64,000 nt of DNA from Ensifer sp. LC163 (GCF_001695855.1 NZ_MBSS01000005.1:105864-169863), one strand, 5' to 3'. Counted from the stretch's first letter, positions 26,057-36,154 are shown. Notes: generated by a model not told the origin, from the sequence alone. Translations and numbers: made by a program.

Positions 26057-27550
26057 CTATGGGCGATCGAACGCGCCGCCGCTGTGATCAAGCGGCAGGA
26101 CGGCTGTTACCACCGTTCCGTTCGGTCGGCGGATGGTGCGTATGCGGCCGCCAAAGGCGCGAATGCGGCGTTTCTGCGTGATGGTGCCGAGCCCTGTGCG
26201 GCCGGCACGGGGTGGCGTCGCTGCTGTCGATGGCGCGACACCCACATCGGCCACCGTGATGAACAGGCGGTTATGGCGCGTGCCGTAGCGCAGATGCTGG
26301 CGGTTGCCCGGTGCATGTCTTTCGCTGTTCATCAAGGCCTCCTGGATGAAGCGATAGACGCAGATGTTGAGATGCGCATCGACCTTCTGCGACGCGATCA
26401 ACCCGACGACGTCGATGTCGCGGCCAATGAGATCCATATGCCGCCTTACCGCAAGCAGGATCGTGTCATCGAGGGACATATCGTCGAGTTCCGGCAGCAC
26501 GAGATCCGTCGAAATGTTCCGCAGTTCCTCAAGCACGGTCGTGACCGTGCTGACCATCTTGTCGATATCCCGCGGCCCGATCGGGTCCGTTGGTTGGCCG
26601 TCAGCCGGCTTCGAAGTCATGTCGCTCAGCTTCAGCTTGAGCAATGTCAGCAGTTGGACCGGACCGTCGTGCAGATCCGTACCGATCTGGTCGAGGATCA
26701 TCTCATTGAGCTTGCCGGCTTCGAGCCGTGCGGTCTCCGCGGCCCCGCGCAGCCGTCGGTTCTGATTGGAAAGTTCGAGTGCCCGTCCAAGGCTATGGCG
26801 GATGGCGGCGTGCTGACGATCAATGAGCCGGCTGCCGCTGCGCACGATCAGGAAGAGCAGTGCGAGCATCGGCACCGAGATCAGGAGCACGATGTCGATC
26901 GTCTCCCGCCAGGCCGTCGACAACTCACCTACCAGAAAATCGGGGCGCTCGTAGAATTCGCCGACAAGCAGCACCTTGCCCGCCTCGTCGCGCACGAGCG
27001 GCGCATAGACCTCGATGTACATGCCGCGCTGTTCGTCGCCGGTGTATTCGTGTTTCTCGATCATTGTGCGGGAAACAACGATCTCGCCCCTAAGGGCGCG
27101 CTGTAGTTCGTCAAAGACAATCTCTTCGTCGATCATTTTGCCCGTAGTCGAATACATCAAGCTTCCGCTTGGCTCCCAGATCTTCAGCTCGTGGACATGT
27201 TGGCCAAGCGCGCTTGTGCCGAGAAGTTGCTTCAGCCTGTCTTCGACGATCGGCGGAAGCGTTCCGCGTTTGATATCCTCCTCAGCGATCAGCGGCGCAA
27301 CGAATGTCTGGAGATAGGCGGCGCCGAGCGAGCCGACGCTATTGAACACGGTTTTCTCAAGGCGGTGCGTCGTCCAGATCGCAAGGGCGATCATCAGCGC
27401 CACGACGACGAAGGAGGCGATGATGATGAACTGAACCTCGAGCCGCAGCCGCTGGAATGTCGACAGCAGGTTTCGCAAGACGGCTGGCCGGCCCAAGTTC
27501 TGCACGAAGGTTTGCTTGGCCGTTTCTGTGTCGTTCCTGGCGGAGTCCAT
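26057..27550 (-). CDS. NarX-type sensor histidine kinase (HisKA_3)
   Basis: About 497 residues from the ATG at 27550. Two hydrophobic helices (FIIIASFVVVALMIALAI and DIVLLISVPMLALLFLIV) flank a periplasmic sensor domain of about 150 residues. The cytoplasmic part has the HisKA_3 phosphorylation box DLHDGPVQLL and a HATPase domain with N-box EALMNSERHAPG and GRTGLGTI. No clear SD is seen, so the start is uncertain; in-frame sequence extends upstream into the tusA-like gene. Convergent with the NarL-type regulator, which it probably phosphorylates. The external signal is unknown. Confidence 0.85.
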   Translation of the reverse strand: MDSARNDTETAKQTFVQNLGRPAVLRNLLSTFQRLRLEVQFIIIASFVVVALMIALAIWTTHRLEKTVFNSVGSLGAAYLQTFVAPLIAEEDIKRGTLPPIVEDRLKQLLGTSALGQHVHELKIWEPSGSLMYSTTGKMIDEEIVFDELQRALRGEIVVSRTMIEKHEYTGDEQRGMYIEVYAPLVRDEAGKVLLVGEFYERPDFLVGELSTAWRETIDIVLLISVPMLALLFLIVRSGSRLIDRQHAAIRHSLGRALELSNQNRRLRGAAETARLEAGKLNEMILDQIGTDLHDGPVQLLTLLKLKLSDMTSKPADGQPTDPIGPRDIDKMVSTVTTVLEELRNISTDLVLPELDDMSLDDTILLAVRRHMDLIGRDIDVVGLIASQKVDAHLNICVYRFIQEALMNSERHAPGNRQHLRYGTRHNRLFITVADVGVAPSTAATPPRAGRTGLGTITQKRRIRAFGGRIRTIRRPNGTVVTAVLPLDHSGGAFDRP

Positions 27551-27804
27551 GAGATTTGCCCGATCACGTGTTGGGGCTTTATATTCTCTATTCCTTAAAA
27601 ATGCGTCCGCGAATTCCGGCATCATCGACACAAATCGCAATCGATGCCAGGGAATTGCGCAGTCAATCAAATGGTTACAATGACCTTTCCTCGAGGGCAA
27701 GGATGTGGCGCGTGATGATGGGCCCAGCTCGGCGCTGCGGCTGAATAGGATCTCGGCCGGCGGGCGCAATGCGAGCGGCTGATCGAGAACATTGTGGTTC
27801 GGCG

Positions 27805-28041
27805 TCAGACGCCCTTGCGGATCAGGAAGCGATGCCCGCCTTCTGCCGGGCAAGCCGCCTCGAGGCTATGGCCGTCTTCCCGGCAGAAATGGGGGATATC
27901 AATCACCGCCATCGGATCGGTGGTCTCGATCTCGAGCAGCGCGCCTGCGGCCATGGAGGCGATACGCTTGCGGGCCTTCAAAACGGGAAGGGGGCATTTA
28001 AGCCCCCTGAGGTCGTAGACCGTCTTCTGTTCGTCAGGCAT
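27805..28041 (-). CDS. TusA/SirA-like sulfur carrier protein
   Basis: 78 residues with the family motif CPLPVLKARK (persulfide-carrying Cys) after YDLRGLK. The start ATG overlaps the stop of the upstream L,D-transpeptidase gene (TGATG), so it is translationally coupled. TusA proteins accept sulfur from a cysteine desulfurase for tRNA thiolation or cofactor synthesis. A second Cys occurs in PHFCREDGH. The tus relay partners are not in the window. Confidence 0.88.
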   Translation of the reverse strand: MPDEQKTVYDLRGLKCPLPVLKARKRIASMAAGALLEIETTDPMAVIDIPHFCREDGHSLEAACPAEGGHRFLIRKGV

Positions 28042-29492
28042 CAATTGCCCCAGATCTTCCAGAATGGGCGCTTCTTCGGCGGTTCCTCGACGGCAACAGG
28101 TGCTTCAGTCGCTGGCGCCGCTGCGCCCTCAGCACTTGCGGATGCCATCGCGGTACTCTGAGGCTGAGCATTTTGACGTGCTGCGGCCGACCGTGCCTGC
28201 TTTGCCGCTGCGCCTGCCGGCTGCGCCTGCGGCTCAACGGCTGCCTGCTGCTCCGGGGCCACGGCGACGGCTGCAGGTGCCTGTTCTGCGGCCTCGCCCT
28301 TGGAGAACAGGCTCCAGAAGGACTTCTTGGCCGGCTGCTGCTCGACGGCCGCCTGCAGTACGGGCTGAGGGATGGGATTGGCGGCGGGAACCGGCACATG
28401 GGTGCCGCCCTTGGTCGCCTTTTCCAGTTCCTTCTTCTGGATCTCGACAGCCAGCTTGGTTTCTTCGGCTTCCTTCTGTTCGGCCAGCTTCTTCTCGAGG
28501 TCGCTTGCCTTCATCAGTTTGCCGGCATCGATCGAGTTGCCGGTCGGCGCGTAGGCGAGTTCGCGGCCGGCGCGCTGCTTGGCGACGATCGCCTTGCGCT
28601 CGGCCTCGCTCGGCTCGTACCAGACCATGCCGTCGTACTTCTTCATTGCCTTGTCGTAGTCGAGCTGGTAGCCCTTGTCGAACGTCGACATCGCCATCTG
28701 CAAGGCGGGCGGGGTCGACATCGCCGGGCACTGGCCGCCCGGGTTGAAGGCGCCGCTGCCCTGCTGGTTGAAGACGTATTTCTTCTCGCAGACATTGATT
28801 TCCGGCGGACGCTTGGTGACTTCGAACTGATCGTAGCCGACCTTCAGCATCTTCCAGAAGTCGATGTTGGGATTGTTGCGATGACGCGCCATGTTCTCGG
28901 CGGTCATGCGGAAGGGGAAAGCCTGCAACTGGACGCTTTGCTGCCCGCCCTTGAAGGCGTCGCGGGCCATGGCGAAAATCTCGACCATCTGCTCGTCGGT
29001 CATCGAGTAGCAGCCGGACGACGAACAGGCGCCGTGGATCATCAGATGCGTACCCTGACGGCCGTTGGCGCGGTCATAGGTGTTGGGGTAGCCGGTGTTG
29101 ATCGCCAGATAATATTTCGAGTTGGGGTTCATCTGGTGCGGGAACAGCGGATAGAAGCCCTCCGGCGCCTGACGGTCGCCTTCCTTCACCTTGGGGCCGA
29201 GCTTGCCCGACCAGGCGCAGATCTTGTAGCTCTTCAAGAGCTGGAAGCGATTGGCCGTATTGGCCTTCCAGACCTCGAGCGTTCCTTCCTCCTTGAAGAT
29301 GCGCAGCGCGATCGGGGATGTCTTCTGCATCCCGAGCTTGCTCATCTCGGCGGCCATCTTGCTGGAAAGCTGGTACTCGGTCTTGTTCTTGACGGTCGAA
29401 AGATCGACAGCCGCCGTGTCCAGGGTATCGTTGGTGCAGCCGGCAAGCAGCGCGGCAACAGCGGCGGTGGCTACAAGGTTTCTCAAGCGCAT
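28041..29492 (-). CDS. L,D-transpeptidase family lipoprotein (YafK-like, YkuD domain)
   Basis: About 483 residues from the ATG at 29492. A lipoprotein signal peptide ends in LLAGC. The YkuD catalytic core is at MIHGACSSSGCYSM, with His, Ser-Gly and nucleophilic Cys. The C-terminal third is low-complexity, rich in Ala, Gln and Pro, and ends with EEPPKKRPFWKIWGN; a similar FWSLFSK segment occurs before it. It probably crosslinks peptidoglycan or attaches proteins to it from an outer-membrane or inner-membrane anchor. Coupled to the tusA-like gene. Confidence 0.88.
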   Translation of the reverse strand: MRLRNLVATAAVAALLAGCTNDTLDTAAVDLSTVKNKTEYQLSSKMAAEMSKLGMQKTSPIALRIFKEEGTLEVWKANTANRFQLLKSYKICAWSGKLGPKVKEGDRQAPEGFYPLFPHQMNPNSKYYLAINTGYPNTYDRANGRQGTHLMIHGACSSSGCYSMTDEQMVEIFAMARDAFKGGQQSVQLQAFPFRMTAENMARHRNNPNIDFWKMLKVGYDQFEVTKRPPEINVCEKKYVFNQQGSGAFNPGGQCPAMSTPPALQMAMSTFDKGYQLDYDKAMKKYDGMVWYEPSEAERKAIVAKQRAGRELAYAPTGNSIDAGKLMKASDLEKKLAEQKEAEETKLAVEIQKKELEKATKGGTHVPVPAANPIPQPVLQAAVEQQPAKKSFWSLFSKGEAAEQAPAAVAVAPEQQAAVEPQAQPAGAAAKQARSAAARQNAQPQSTAMASASAEGAAAPATEAPVAVEEPPKKRPFWKIWGN

Positions 29493-29702
29493 CAGCGAAA
29501 GCCCGTTCAAACCAAAACTCGTCAGTGCGAGCCGCGTCCGACGGGAGGGCTCTTAGGGAATCAGTAAGCCATTATACTTCACGAATTCTTAACCCTGCAG
29601 GATGCCCTGCGCACGCCGTTGTTCATGACCCCACGAATATGGCCAAGATTTGGCCACAGTCCGATTTGTGGTTGCGAATTTTCGCCGAACAATCGCTTAG
29701 GT

Positions 29703-30656
29703 TCAGAGGTTCCGGCCGATATTCAGGTACTTCTGTCGGCGGTCGGTGCGCAGTTGGTCGCCGTTGCGTCCGGACAGTTCCTTCAGCGCATCGGCAATCA
29801 CCGTTCCGGTGCGGGCGATAACCGACTGCGGGTCGCGATGCGCGCCGCCGACGGGCTCGGGGATGATGCCGTCGATCACGCCGAGCGCCTTCAGATCTTC
29901 AGACGTGATCTTCATGTTGCTGGCCGCTTCCTTGGCGCGGGTCGAATCGCGCCAGAGGATCGAGGCCGCACCTTCCGGCGAGATGACGCTGTAGATCGCG
30001 TGCTCAAGCATATAGACGCGGTTGCCGGTCGCGATCGCGATGGCGCCGCCGGAGCCGCCTTCGCCGATGACGACGGTGACGATCGGCACGCGCACGTTCA
30101 GGCACATTTCGGTCGAGCGGGCGATGGCTTCCGCCTGGCCGCGTTCTTCCGCGCCGACGCCGGGATAGGCACCGGCGGTGTCGATCAGCGTGATCAGCGG
30201 CAGGCTGAAGCGGTCGGCCATTTCCATGATGCGGATGGCCTTGCGGTAGCCCTCAGGGCGCGGGCTGCCGAAGTTGTGCTTGATGCGCGACTTGGTATCG
30301 CTGCCCTTTTCCTGGCCGAGGACGGCGACGGGCATGCCGCGGAAGCGCGCAAGCCCGGCCTGGATGGCCTCGTCGTTGCCATAGTTGCGGTCGCCGGCGA
30401 GCGGCGTGAATTCGGTGAAGAGTTCCGCGGAGTAGTCGAGGAAGTGCGGGCGCGAGGGGTGGCGGGCGACCTGGGTCTTCTGCCACGGCGTCAGCTTCGA
30501 ATAGATCTCGGCCATCGCATCGCGGACGCGCGTCTCGAGCCGTTCGACCTCATCCGAAGTGTTCACACTCTCGTCTTCGCCGGCGAGCTTCTTCAGTTCG
30601 AGAATCTTGCCTTCGAGGTCGGAGATAGGTTTTTCGAAATCGAGATAGTTGTGCAT
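29703..30656 (-). CDS. accA: Acetyl-CoA carboxylase carboxyltransferase subunit alpha
   Basis: 317 residues, the normal AccA length. Recognisable segments are [13 protein letters not shown] at the start, [18 protein letters not shown] and [11 protein letters not shown], the crotonase-fold CoA-binding part. With AccD it transfers the carboxyl group from biotin to acetyl-CoA, the first step of fatty-acid synthesis. The start at 30656 is set by family alignment; the frame is open upstream into xerD. It lies 64 bases after xerD. Confidence 0.95.
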   Translation of the reverse strand: MHNYLDFEKPISDLEGKILELKKLAGEDESVNTSDEVERLETRVRDAMAEIYSKLTPWQKTQVARHPSRPHFLDYSAELFTEFTPLAGDRNYGNDEAIQAGLARFRGMPVAVLGQEKGSDTKSRIKHNFGSPRPEGYRKAIRIMEMADRFSLPLITLIDTAGAYPGVGAEERGQAEAIARSTEMCLNVRVPIVTVVIGEGGSGGAIAIATGNRVYMLEHAIYSVISPEGAASILWRDSTRAKEAASNMKITSEDLKALGVIDGIIPEPVGGAHRDPQSVIARTGTVIADALKELSGRNGDQLRTDRRQKYLNIGRNL

Positions 30657-30720
30657 GAGATGCGTTTCCGATCGTTTTGCGACAAGGACCTGCCGGCCGA
30701 AACCAGCCTGCCCGGCGGTC

Positions 30721-31683
30721 CTAATCCTGTTTTTTCGCCTGTTTGGCAAGAGGGTGATGGTTTTGCACGAGGTCGTGCAGCCGTTCTTCCAGAACATGTG
30801 TATAGATTTGTGTCGTGGAAATGTCCGAGTGACCCAGTAGTTCCTGCACGGCACGGAGGTCGGCGCCGTTGGCAAGCAGGTGGCTGGCGAAGGCATGACG
30901 CAGCACATGCGGGGAGATTGTCGCCACGCGGATACCGGCACGCGCAGCCAGCGATTTCAGGTCGCGGGCAAAGACCTGGCGGGGGAGAAAACCTGCCTTT
31001 GCAGACGACGGAAACAACCACGGGCTTTCGCGCTCAACCTTGTCCGCTTTCGCAGACTCTTCAGCCAGAGCCGCACCGTAAAGCCGCATCGCGCGGATCG
31101 CCGCCTGGGACAGCGGCACCAGTCGTTCCTTGTTGCCCTTGCCGCGGATGACAAGAAAGCGCCCGTTCTGTGCCAGCACGCTTGCCGGCAGCGACACCAG
31201 TTCGCTGACGCGCATGCCGGTCGCGTAGAGAAGCTCCATCAACGCATGCATGCGCAGCTTGGAAAGCCGCTCCGACCCGTCTGTCGTGGCCTCGGCTTCG
31301 GTCTCGGCCCGGCCGATCAGCCGTGAAACGTCGTCGACGCTCAGCGTCTTCGGCAGGCTTCTGCCCTTTTTCGGCGCATCGAGGATGCCTGTCGGGTCGT
31401 CGCCGCGCAGGCCCTCGGCATAGAGGAACTTGTAGAACTGCCTGAGCGCCGACAGCCGCCGCGCCTGCGAGGACGGCTTGAAGCCTTGGCCCGCCAGATG
31501 GGCGAGATAATGCCGGAGATCGTCGGTTGCGGCGCTCGTGAGCCCCGTTCCTCGGCTGCGCATGTGGGACAATGCGTCGTCCAGATCGCGCTCGTAGGAT
31601 TGCAGCGTGTTGACGGCGGCGCCGCGTTCGGCGCTCATCATTTCGAGGAAGGCCTCGACATGTGCCGCGGAAAGATCGCTCAT
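30721..31683 (-). CDS. xerD: Tyrosine recombinase XerD
   Basis: 320 residues. N-terminal SAM-like domain followed by the catalytic domain: Arg in [10 protein letters not shown], Lys in [23 protein letters not shown] with His and Arg, [14 protein letters not shown] with the His and the nucleophilic Tyr. Not next to integrase or phage genes, which fits the chromosome-dimer-resolution recombinase acting at dif. Its ATG overlaps the stop of a 49-codon gene (ATGA). Confidence 0.93.
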   Translation of the reverse strand: MSDLSAAHVEAFLEMMSAERGAAVNTLQSYERDLDDALSHMRSRGTGLTSAATDDLRHYLAHLAGQGFKPSSQARRLSALRQFYKFLYAEGLRGDDPTGILDAPKKGRSLPKTLSVDDVSRLIGRAETEAEATTDGSERLSKLRMHALMELLYATGMRVSELVSLPASVLAQNGRFLVIRGKGNKERLVPLSQAAIRAMRLYGAALAEESAKADKVERESPWLFPSSAKAGFLPRQVFARDLKSLAARAGIRVATISPHVLRHAFASHLLANGADLRAVQELLGHSDISTTQIYTHVLEERLHDLVQNHHPLAKQAKKQD

Positions 31684-31829
31684 TGGGTCTTGTTGACCCG
31701 TTCGGAGGGGATCTTCACGGTCACGTCCCGCTCGACCGGTTCGACGAAGGTGACGAGCGCGATCATCGTGCCGTAGATCAGCCCGGCGATGATGCCGCAG
31801 AAAAACAGGAACCGGAAGAGGGTGGGCAT
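31680..31829 (-). CDS. Small single-span membrane protein upstream of xerD
   Basis: 49 residues. A hydrophobic helix [20 protein letters not shown] near the N-terminus is followed by a charged tail with [21 protein letters not shown] is correctly placed before the ATG, and the TGA overlaps the xerD ATG as ATGA, so it is read as a real, translationally coupled gene. Function unknown; it may be a membrane-associated accessory protein. Confidence 0.75.
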   Translation of the reverse strand: MPTLFRFLFFCGIIAGLIYGTMIALVTFVEPVERDVTVKIPSERVNKTQ

Positions 31830-31840
31830 TTCAGTCTCCT

Positions 31841-31940
31841 CTGCATGGTTCCTTAAACCGGAGCGAATTTAAGGATAAAATCATGCAGCCGTTGAATGTG
31901 CTACAGCAACCTTGTGCGCGTCGGACCGGACGCGCCACAG
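31841..31940 (+). repeat. Intergenic repeat family 1, copy B
   Basis: Two-hairpin element: CTGCATGGTTCCTTAAACCG with a matching arm ending ATCATGCAG, then CTACAGC through GCGCGTC and GGACGCGC. It sits in the 241-base gap between the small xerD-linked gene and aroK. No other feature is seen there. Confidence 0.82.
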
Positions 31941-32070
31941 TTTGGCGGATGCTCGATCTATATGTACGCCCCTTTCGCCAAGTTCAAGAAGCATGCACGG
32001 ACGCGCGCGACGGCTTGACGCTCCACCCCGATTTGTCGATACCGGAAGGGAATGGGGAATAAGAAGTCCA

Positions 32071-32661
32071 ATGAACGACGTGATCGAACCGGTTTCCGCG
32101 ACGCTTGCCGAACGGGCGAAGCTTGCGCTCGGTAAACGCAATCTCGTTTTCATCGGCCTGATGGGTGCCGGCAAATCGGCGATCGGCCGGCTTACGGCGC
32201 AGGCGCTCGGCATTCCCTTCGTCGATTCCGACCACGAGATCGAGCGCGTCTCGCGTATGACGATCAGCGATCTTTTTACCCGCTACGGCGAGGACGAGTT
32301 TCGGGCGCTGGAAGCGCGTGTGTTGAAACGCCTGCTGCGCACCGGCCCCCGTGTCGTTTCCACCGGCGGCGGCGCCTATATCAACGAGCGATCGCGGCGC
32401 CAGATCAAGCGCGGCGGCCTGACGATCTGGCTCAACGCCGAACTGGACGTGCTCTGGGAGCGGGTCAACAAGCGCGACACGCGACCGCTCTTGAAGACCG
32501 AGAACCCCAAGCAGACCCTCGAAAACCTGATGCGCGCCCGTTACCCGATCTACGCGGAAGCCGATCTGACGGTATTGTCGCGCGATGTGAACAAGGAGAC
32601 GATGGTGGAGGAGGTTCTCACCGCCGTCATAGATTTCCGGAAAGTGCCAAATGATGAATAG
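32071..32661 (+). CDS. aroK: Shikimate kinase
   Basis: 196 residues with P-loop GLMGAGKSAIGR, substrate-binding DSDHEIE and the GGGAYINE segment. It phosphorylates shikimate in the chorismate pathway. The ATG at 32071 fits the family N-terminus; upstream sequence is repeat-derived. It overlaps aroB by 11 bases, so the two are co-translated. Confidence 0.95.
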   Translation: MNDVIEPVSATLAERAKLALGKRNLVFIGLMGAGKSAIGRLTAQALGIPFVDSDHEIERVSRMTISDLFTRYGEDEFRALEARVLKRLLRTGPRVVSTGGGAYINERSRRQIKRGGLTIWLNAELDVLWERVNKRDTRPLLKTENPKQTLENLMRARYPIYAEADLTVLSRDVNKETMVEEVLTAVIDFRKVPNDE

Positions 32662-33787
32662 CCATGTGATGCCCGCCGCCGAGCGCAAGGTTCGTGTCGA
32701 TCTCGGCGATCGTTCCTATGACATTCTGATCGGCCCGGGGCTGATCGCTGCCGCGGGCGGCGAGATCGCGTCGCGCCTCAAGGGGCGCAAGGTGGCCGTC
32801 ATCACCGACGAGAACGTGGCGCCTCGCTATCTCGATCAGTTGATGGCAAGCCTCAAGGACAGGGATATCGAGGGCGTGTCGTTGGTGCTGCCCGCCGGCG
32901 AGAAGACCAAAAGCTTCGAGCATCTCATCCCGGTCTGCGAGACGGTGCTTGGCGCCCGGATCGAGCGCAACGACGCGGTGATCGCGCTCGGCGGCGGTGT
33001 CATCGGCGACCTGACCGGCTTTGCGGCCGGCATCGTGCGTCGCGGCTCGCGCTTCATCCAGATCCCGACATCGTTGCTGGCGCAGGTCGATTCCTCGGTC
33101 GGCGGCAAGACCGGCATCAATTCGCCGCACGGCAAGAACCTGATCGGTGTCTTCCACCAGCCGGATCTGGTGCTCGCCGACACGGACGTGCTCGACACGC
33201 TGAGCCCGCGCGAGTTCCGCGCCGGCTATGCCGAAGTTGCGAAATACGGCCTGATCGACAAGCCGGACTTCTTCGCCTGGCTGGAGAAGAACTGGCAGGC
33301 GGTGTTTTCCGGTGGGGCGGCGCGCATCGAGGCGATCGCGGTCAGTTGCCAGGCCAAGGCCGATGTGGTGGCGGCGGACGAGCGGGAGAACGGCCAGCGT
33401 GCGCTGCTCAATCTCGGCCACACCTTTGGCCACGCGCTGGAGGCCGCCACCGAATACGACAGTGCACGGCTGGTGCATGGCGAAGGCGTGGCGATCGGCA
33501 TGGTGCTGGCGCACCAGTTCTCAACGCGCATGAACCTGGCGAGCGCCGACGATGCGACCCGGGTCGAAGCGCATTTGAGAGCCGTCGGCCTGCCGACGCG
33601 CATGTCCGAAATCCCCGGCCGCCTGCCGCCGGCCGAAAAGCTGATGGACGCGATCGCCCAGGACAAGAAGGTCAAGGGCGGCAAGCTCACCTTCATCCTG
33701 ACCCGGGGCATCGGCCAGTCCTTCGTCGCCGACGACGTGCCGGCCTCCGAGGTCCTGGGCTTCCTGAGGGAAAAGCACCCGCAATGA
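32651..33787 (+). CDS. aroB: 3-Dehydroquinate synthase
   Basis: 378 residues. Motifs: PAGEKTKSFEHL, GGGVIGDLTGFAAG (NAD site), PTSLLAQVDSSVGGKTGIN and the metal His in NLGHTFGHALE. It converts DAHP to 3-dehydroquinate using NAD and a divalent metal. Its stop overlaps the next start (ATGA), giving an aroK-aroB-CNNM operon. Confidence 0.96.
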   Translation: MMNSHVMPAAERKVRVDLGDRSYDILIGPGLIAAAGGEIASRLKGRKVAVITDENVAPRYLDQLMASLKDRDIEGVSLVLPAGEKTKSFEHLIPVCETVLGARIERNDAVIALGGGVIGDLTGFAAGIVRRGSRFIQIPTSLLAQVDSSVGGKTGINSPHGKNLIGVFHQPDLVLADTDVLDTLSPREFRAGYAEVAKYGLIDKPDFFAWLEKNWQAVFSGGAARIEAIAVSCQAKADVVAADERENGQRALLNLGHTFGHALEAATEYDSARLVHGEGVAIGMVLAHQFSTRMNLASADDATRVEAHLRAVGLPTRMSEIPGRLPPAEKLMDAIAQDKKVKGGKLTFILTRGIGQSFVADDVPASEVLGFLREKHPQ

Positions 33788-35091
33788 CCGGCGAAGCATT
33801 CCTGGCGTTTCTGGCGGAATACTGGCTGTCGATTGTCGCGGTCTTCTGCCTGCTGTTGTTTTCCGCCTTCTTCTCGGGCTCCGAGACGGCGCTGACCGCG
33901 GCTTCGCGCTCGCGCATGCATTCGCTTGAGAACAATGGCGACGAGCGGGCGGGCATCGTCAATCGCCTGATCGAGCGCCGCGACAGGCTGATCGGCGCGC
34001 TTCTGATCGGCAACAATCTCGTCAACATTCTTGCCTCGTCCCTGGCGACGAGCCTGTTGATCGGCCTGCTCGGCAATTCGGGCGTGGCGATCGCCACGGT
34101 CGTCATGACCGTGCTTTTGGTGATTTTCTCCGAAGTGCTGCCGAAGAGCTGGGCGATCGCGTCGCCGGATCGCTTCGCGCTGACGGTGGCGCCGGTCGTC
34201 CGTCCCTTCGTCGCCGTGGCCGGACCGCTGTCGAGCCTCGTCAACGGCATCGTGCGCCGCATCCTGTCGCTGTTCGGCGTCAATCTTTCCTCCGAGATGT
34301 CGATGCTTTCGGCGCATGACGAACTGCGCGGCGCAGTCGACCTGCTGCACCGCGAAGGCTCGGTCATCAAGGCCGACCGGGATCGGCTCGGCGGCGTGCT
34401 CGATCTCGGGGAACTCGAGATCTCCGACATCATGATCCACCGCACCAACATGCGGGCGATCAACGCCGACGATCCGCCGGAGATCTGCGTGCGCGATATC
34501 CTGCAAAGCCCGTTCACGCGCCTGCCCTTGTGGCGGGGCGCCACCGACAACATCATCGGGGTGGTGCACTCCAAGGATCTGCTGCGCGCGCTTGCGGAAC
34601 CGGACGTCGAGCCCGAAAACCTCGACATCGTCAAGATCGCGCAGAAACCCTGGTTCGTTCCCGACACGACCAATCTCAAGGACCAGCTCAACGCCTTCCT
34701 GCGCCGCAAGCTGCATCTTGCCATCGTCGTCGACGAATACGGCCAGGTTCAAGGGCTGGTGACGCTTGAGGATATTCTGGAGGAGATTGTCGGTGATATC
34801 GCCGACGAGCACGATCTTGATATCCAGGGCGTTCGCCAGGAGGCCGACGGTTCGATCGTGGTCGATGGCTCGGTGCCGATCCGCGACCTCAACCGCGCGC
34901 TCGACTGGTCGCTGCCCGACGAAGAGGCGACGACGGTCGCCGGTCTGGTGATCCACGAGTCGAAAAGCATCCCGGAGGAGCGTCAGGCCTTCACCTTCCA
35001 CGGCAAGCGCTTCATCGTGATGAAGCGGGTGAAGAACCGGATCACGAAACTCAGGATCCGTCCGGCCGACGACCAGACGCCGATCGCCTGA
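33784..35091 (+). CDS. CNNM/CorC-type protein (DUF21, two CBS domains, CorC_HlyC domain)
   Basis: 435 residues. Four hydrophobic helices form the DUF21 membrane domain (SAFFSGSETALTAASRSRMH is its signature). A CBS pair follows, with MIHRTNMRAI and VVDEYGQVQGLVTLEDILEE, and a C-terminal CorC/HlyC domain (DGSIVVDGSVPIRDLN). Such proteins are linked to magnesium or cobalt efflux; older haemolysin labels are misleading. The frame remains open upstream inside aroB, but the ATGA overlap fixes the start. Confidence 0.92.
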   Translation: MTGEAFLAFLAEYWLSIVAVFCLLLFSAFFSGSETALTAASRSRMHSLENNGDERAGIVNRLIERRDRLIGALLIGNNLVNILASSLATSLLIGLLGNSGVAIATVVMTVLLVIFSEVLPKSWAIASPDRFALTVAPVVRPFVAVAGPLSSLVNGIVRRILSLFGVNLSSEMSMLSAHDELRGAVDLLHREGSVIKADRDRLGGVLDLGELEISDIMIHRTNMRAINADDPPEICVRDILQSPFTRLPLWRGATDNIIGVVHSKDLLRALAEPDVEPENLDIVKIAQKPWFVPDTTNLKDQLNAFLRRKLHLAIVVDEYGQVQGLVTLEDILEEIVGDIADEHDLDIQGVRQEADGSIVVDGSVPIRDLNRALDWSLPDEEATTVAGLVIHESKSIPEERQAFTFHGKRFIVMKRVKNRITKLRIRPADDQTPIA

Positions 35092-35094
35092 TGG

Positions 35095-35376
35095 CTACCA
35101 GCGCGTCGGCTCGCCGGGTGCCGCCGGCTCGACCGCCAGCGCGTGCAGGCCGGCGTCGAGTTCCGGCTTCAACAGGTCGTTGATGGCGCGATGGCGCGCC
35201 ACCCGGCTCATGCCGGCAAAGGCCTCGGCAACGATGCGGATGCGCATATGGGTTTCGCCGCCGCCGTCGAAGTCCGGCTGATGGCCCGCGTGCAGGTGGC
35301 TTTCGTTGATCACCGCCAGCCGCTCGGGATGAAAGGCGTCGGTCAATTTCTGTTCGATCGTGTCCCGCAGCGACAT
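35095..35376 (-). CDS. bolA: BolA-family protein
   Basis: 93 residues. BolA fold with INESHLHAGH near residue 25, GETHMRIRIV and the invariant-type His in HRAINDLLKPEL, ending LHALAVE. BolA proteins bind monothiol glutaredoxins or Fe-S clusters and affect morphology and iron use. The ATG at 35376 is followed by MSLRDTIEQKL. Divergent from the J-domain gene and convergent with the CNNM gene, whose stop is 3 bases away. Confidence 0.9.
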   Translation of the reverse strand: MSLRDTIEQKLTDAFHPERLAVINESHLHAGHQPDFDGGGETHMRIRIVAEAFAGMSRVARHRAINDLLKPELDAGLHALAVEPAAPGEPTRW

Positions 35377-35518
35377 TCTTCCGTCCCATTTCCTTGGTTG
35401 CTGGGTGCCCTTGTGTTGGTCGGGTCCGCAGCGCGGCCTTGGCGGCGCAAAATGCCCGCACAAAGCCAGCAACATTCCGCTTTGTCAATTCTTGTTGTGG
35501 CCCCGGCCAACGCCCATA

Positions 35519-36154
35519 ATGAGCACCATGAGACTCGATTCAAAATACTTCGATCGCATTCGGACACGGCGCAAGGTCGAGCCGCGCGCAGAGCCGGCCG
35601 CCCCCACCTGTCAGTGGGACGGCTGCGACAAGAAGGGCGTTCATCGCGCACCCGTCGGCCGCAATGCCGAGGGGCAGTATTTCATGTTCTGCTTCGAGCA
35701 TGTGAAAGAATACAACAAAGGCTACAACTACTTCTCCGGCCTCTCCGACAGCGAGGTCGCGCGCTACCAGAAGGAAGCGGTGACCGGACATCGTCCGACC
35801 TGGACCGTCGGCGTCAACAAGAATGCCAAGAATAGCCCGACCCAATCGCAGACCCGTTCAGGCTCGGCCGGGGCGCAGGCGCGCATGCGTGATCCCTTCG
35901 GTTTCGTCAGCGAGGCAAAGGCGCGCGCCGGCCGTCCCGAGCCACGCCAGCGCAAGCTGAAAACGCTCGAAGCCAAGGCCTATGAGACGCTCGGCCTCGG
36001 TGCCTCGGCGAGCGCCAGCGATATCAAGGCGGCCTACAAGGATCTGGTCAAGAAACACCACCCGGACGCCAATGGCGGGGACAGGGGATCGGAGGAGCGT
36101 TTTCGCGCAGTAATTCAAGCCTACCAATTGTTAAAACAGGCTGGTTTCTGCTAA
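35519..36154 (+). CDS. J-domain protein with N-terminal Cys-rich module
   Basis: 211 residues (an ATG at 35528 would give 208). The C-terminal J domain starts at [17 protein letters not shown] and has the HPD motif in KKHHPDAN, so it should stimulate an Hsp70 (DnaK). The N-terminal half has CQWDGC and FCFEH, a possible C-x4-C / C-x2-H metal site not typical of DnaJ. Tandem with cobS, 74 bases apart, and this order is common in rhizobia. A role in cobaltochelatase assembly would be inference. Confidence 0.88.
   Translation: MSTMRLDSKYFDRIRTRRKVEPRAEPAAPTCQWDGCDKKGVHRAPVGRNAEGQYFMFCFEHVKEYNKGYNYFSGLSDSEVARYQKEAVTGHRPTWTVGVNKNAKNSPTQSQTRSGSAGAQARMRDPFGFVSEAKARAGRPEPRQRKLKTLEAKAYETLGLGASASASDIKAAYKDLVKKHHPDANGGDRGSEERFRAVIQAYQLLKQAGFC

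Noticed and set aside
33226..35001. A long minus-strand frame opposite aroB and the CNNM gene
   Set aside because: Shadow of two well-supported plus-strand genes.
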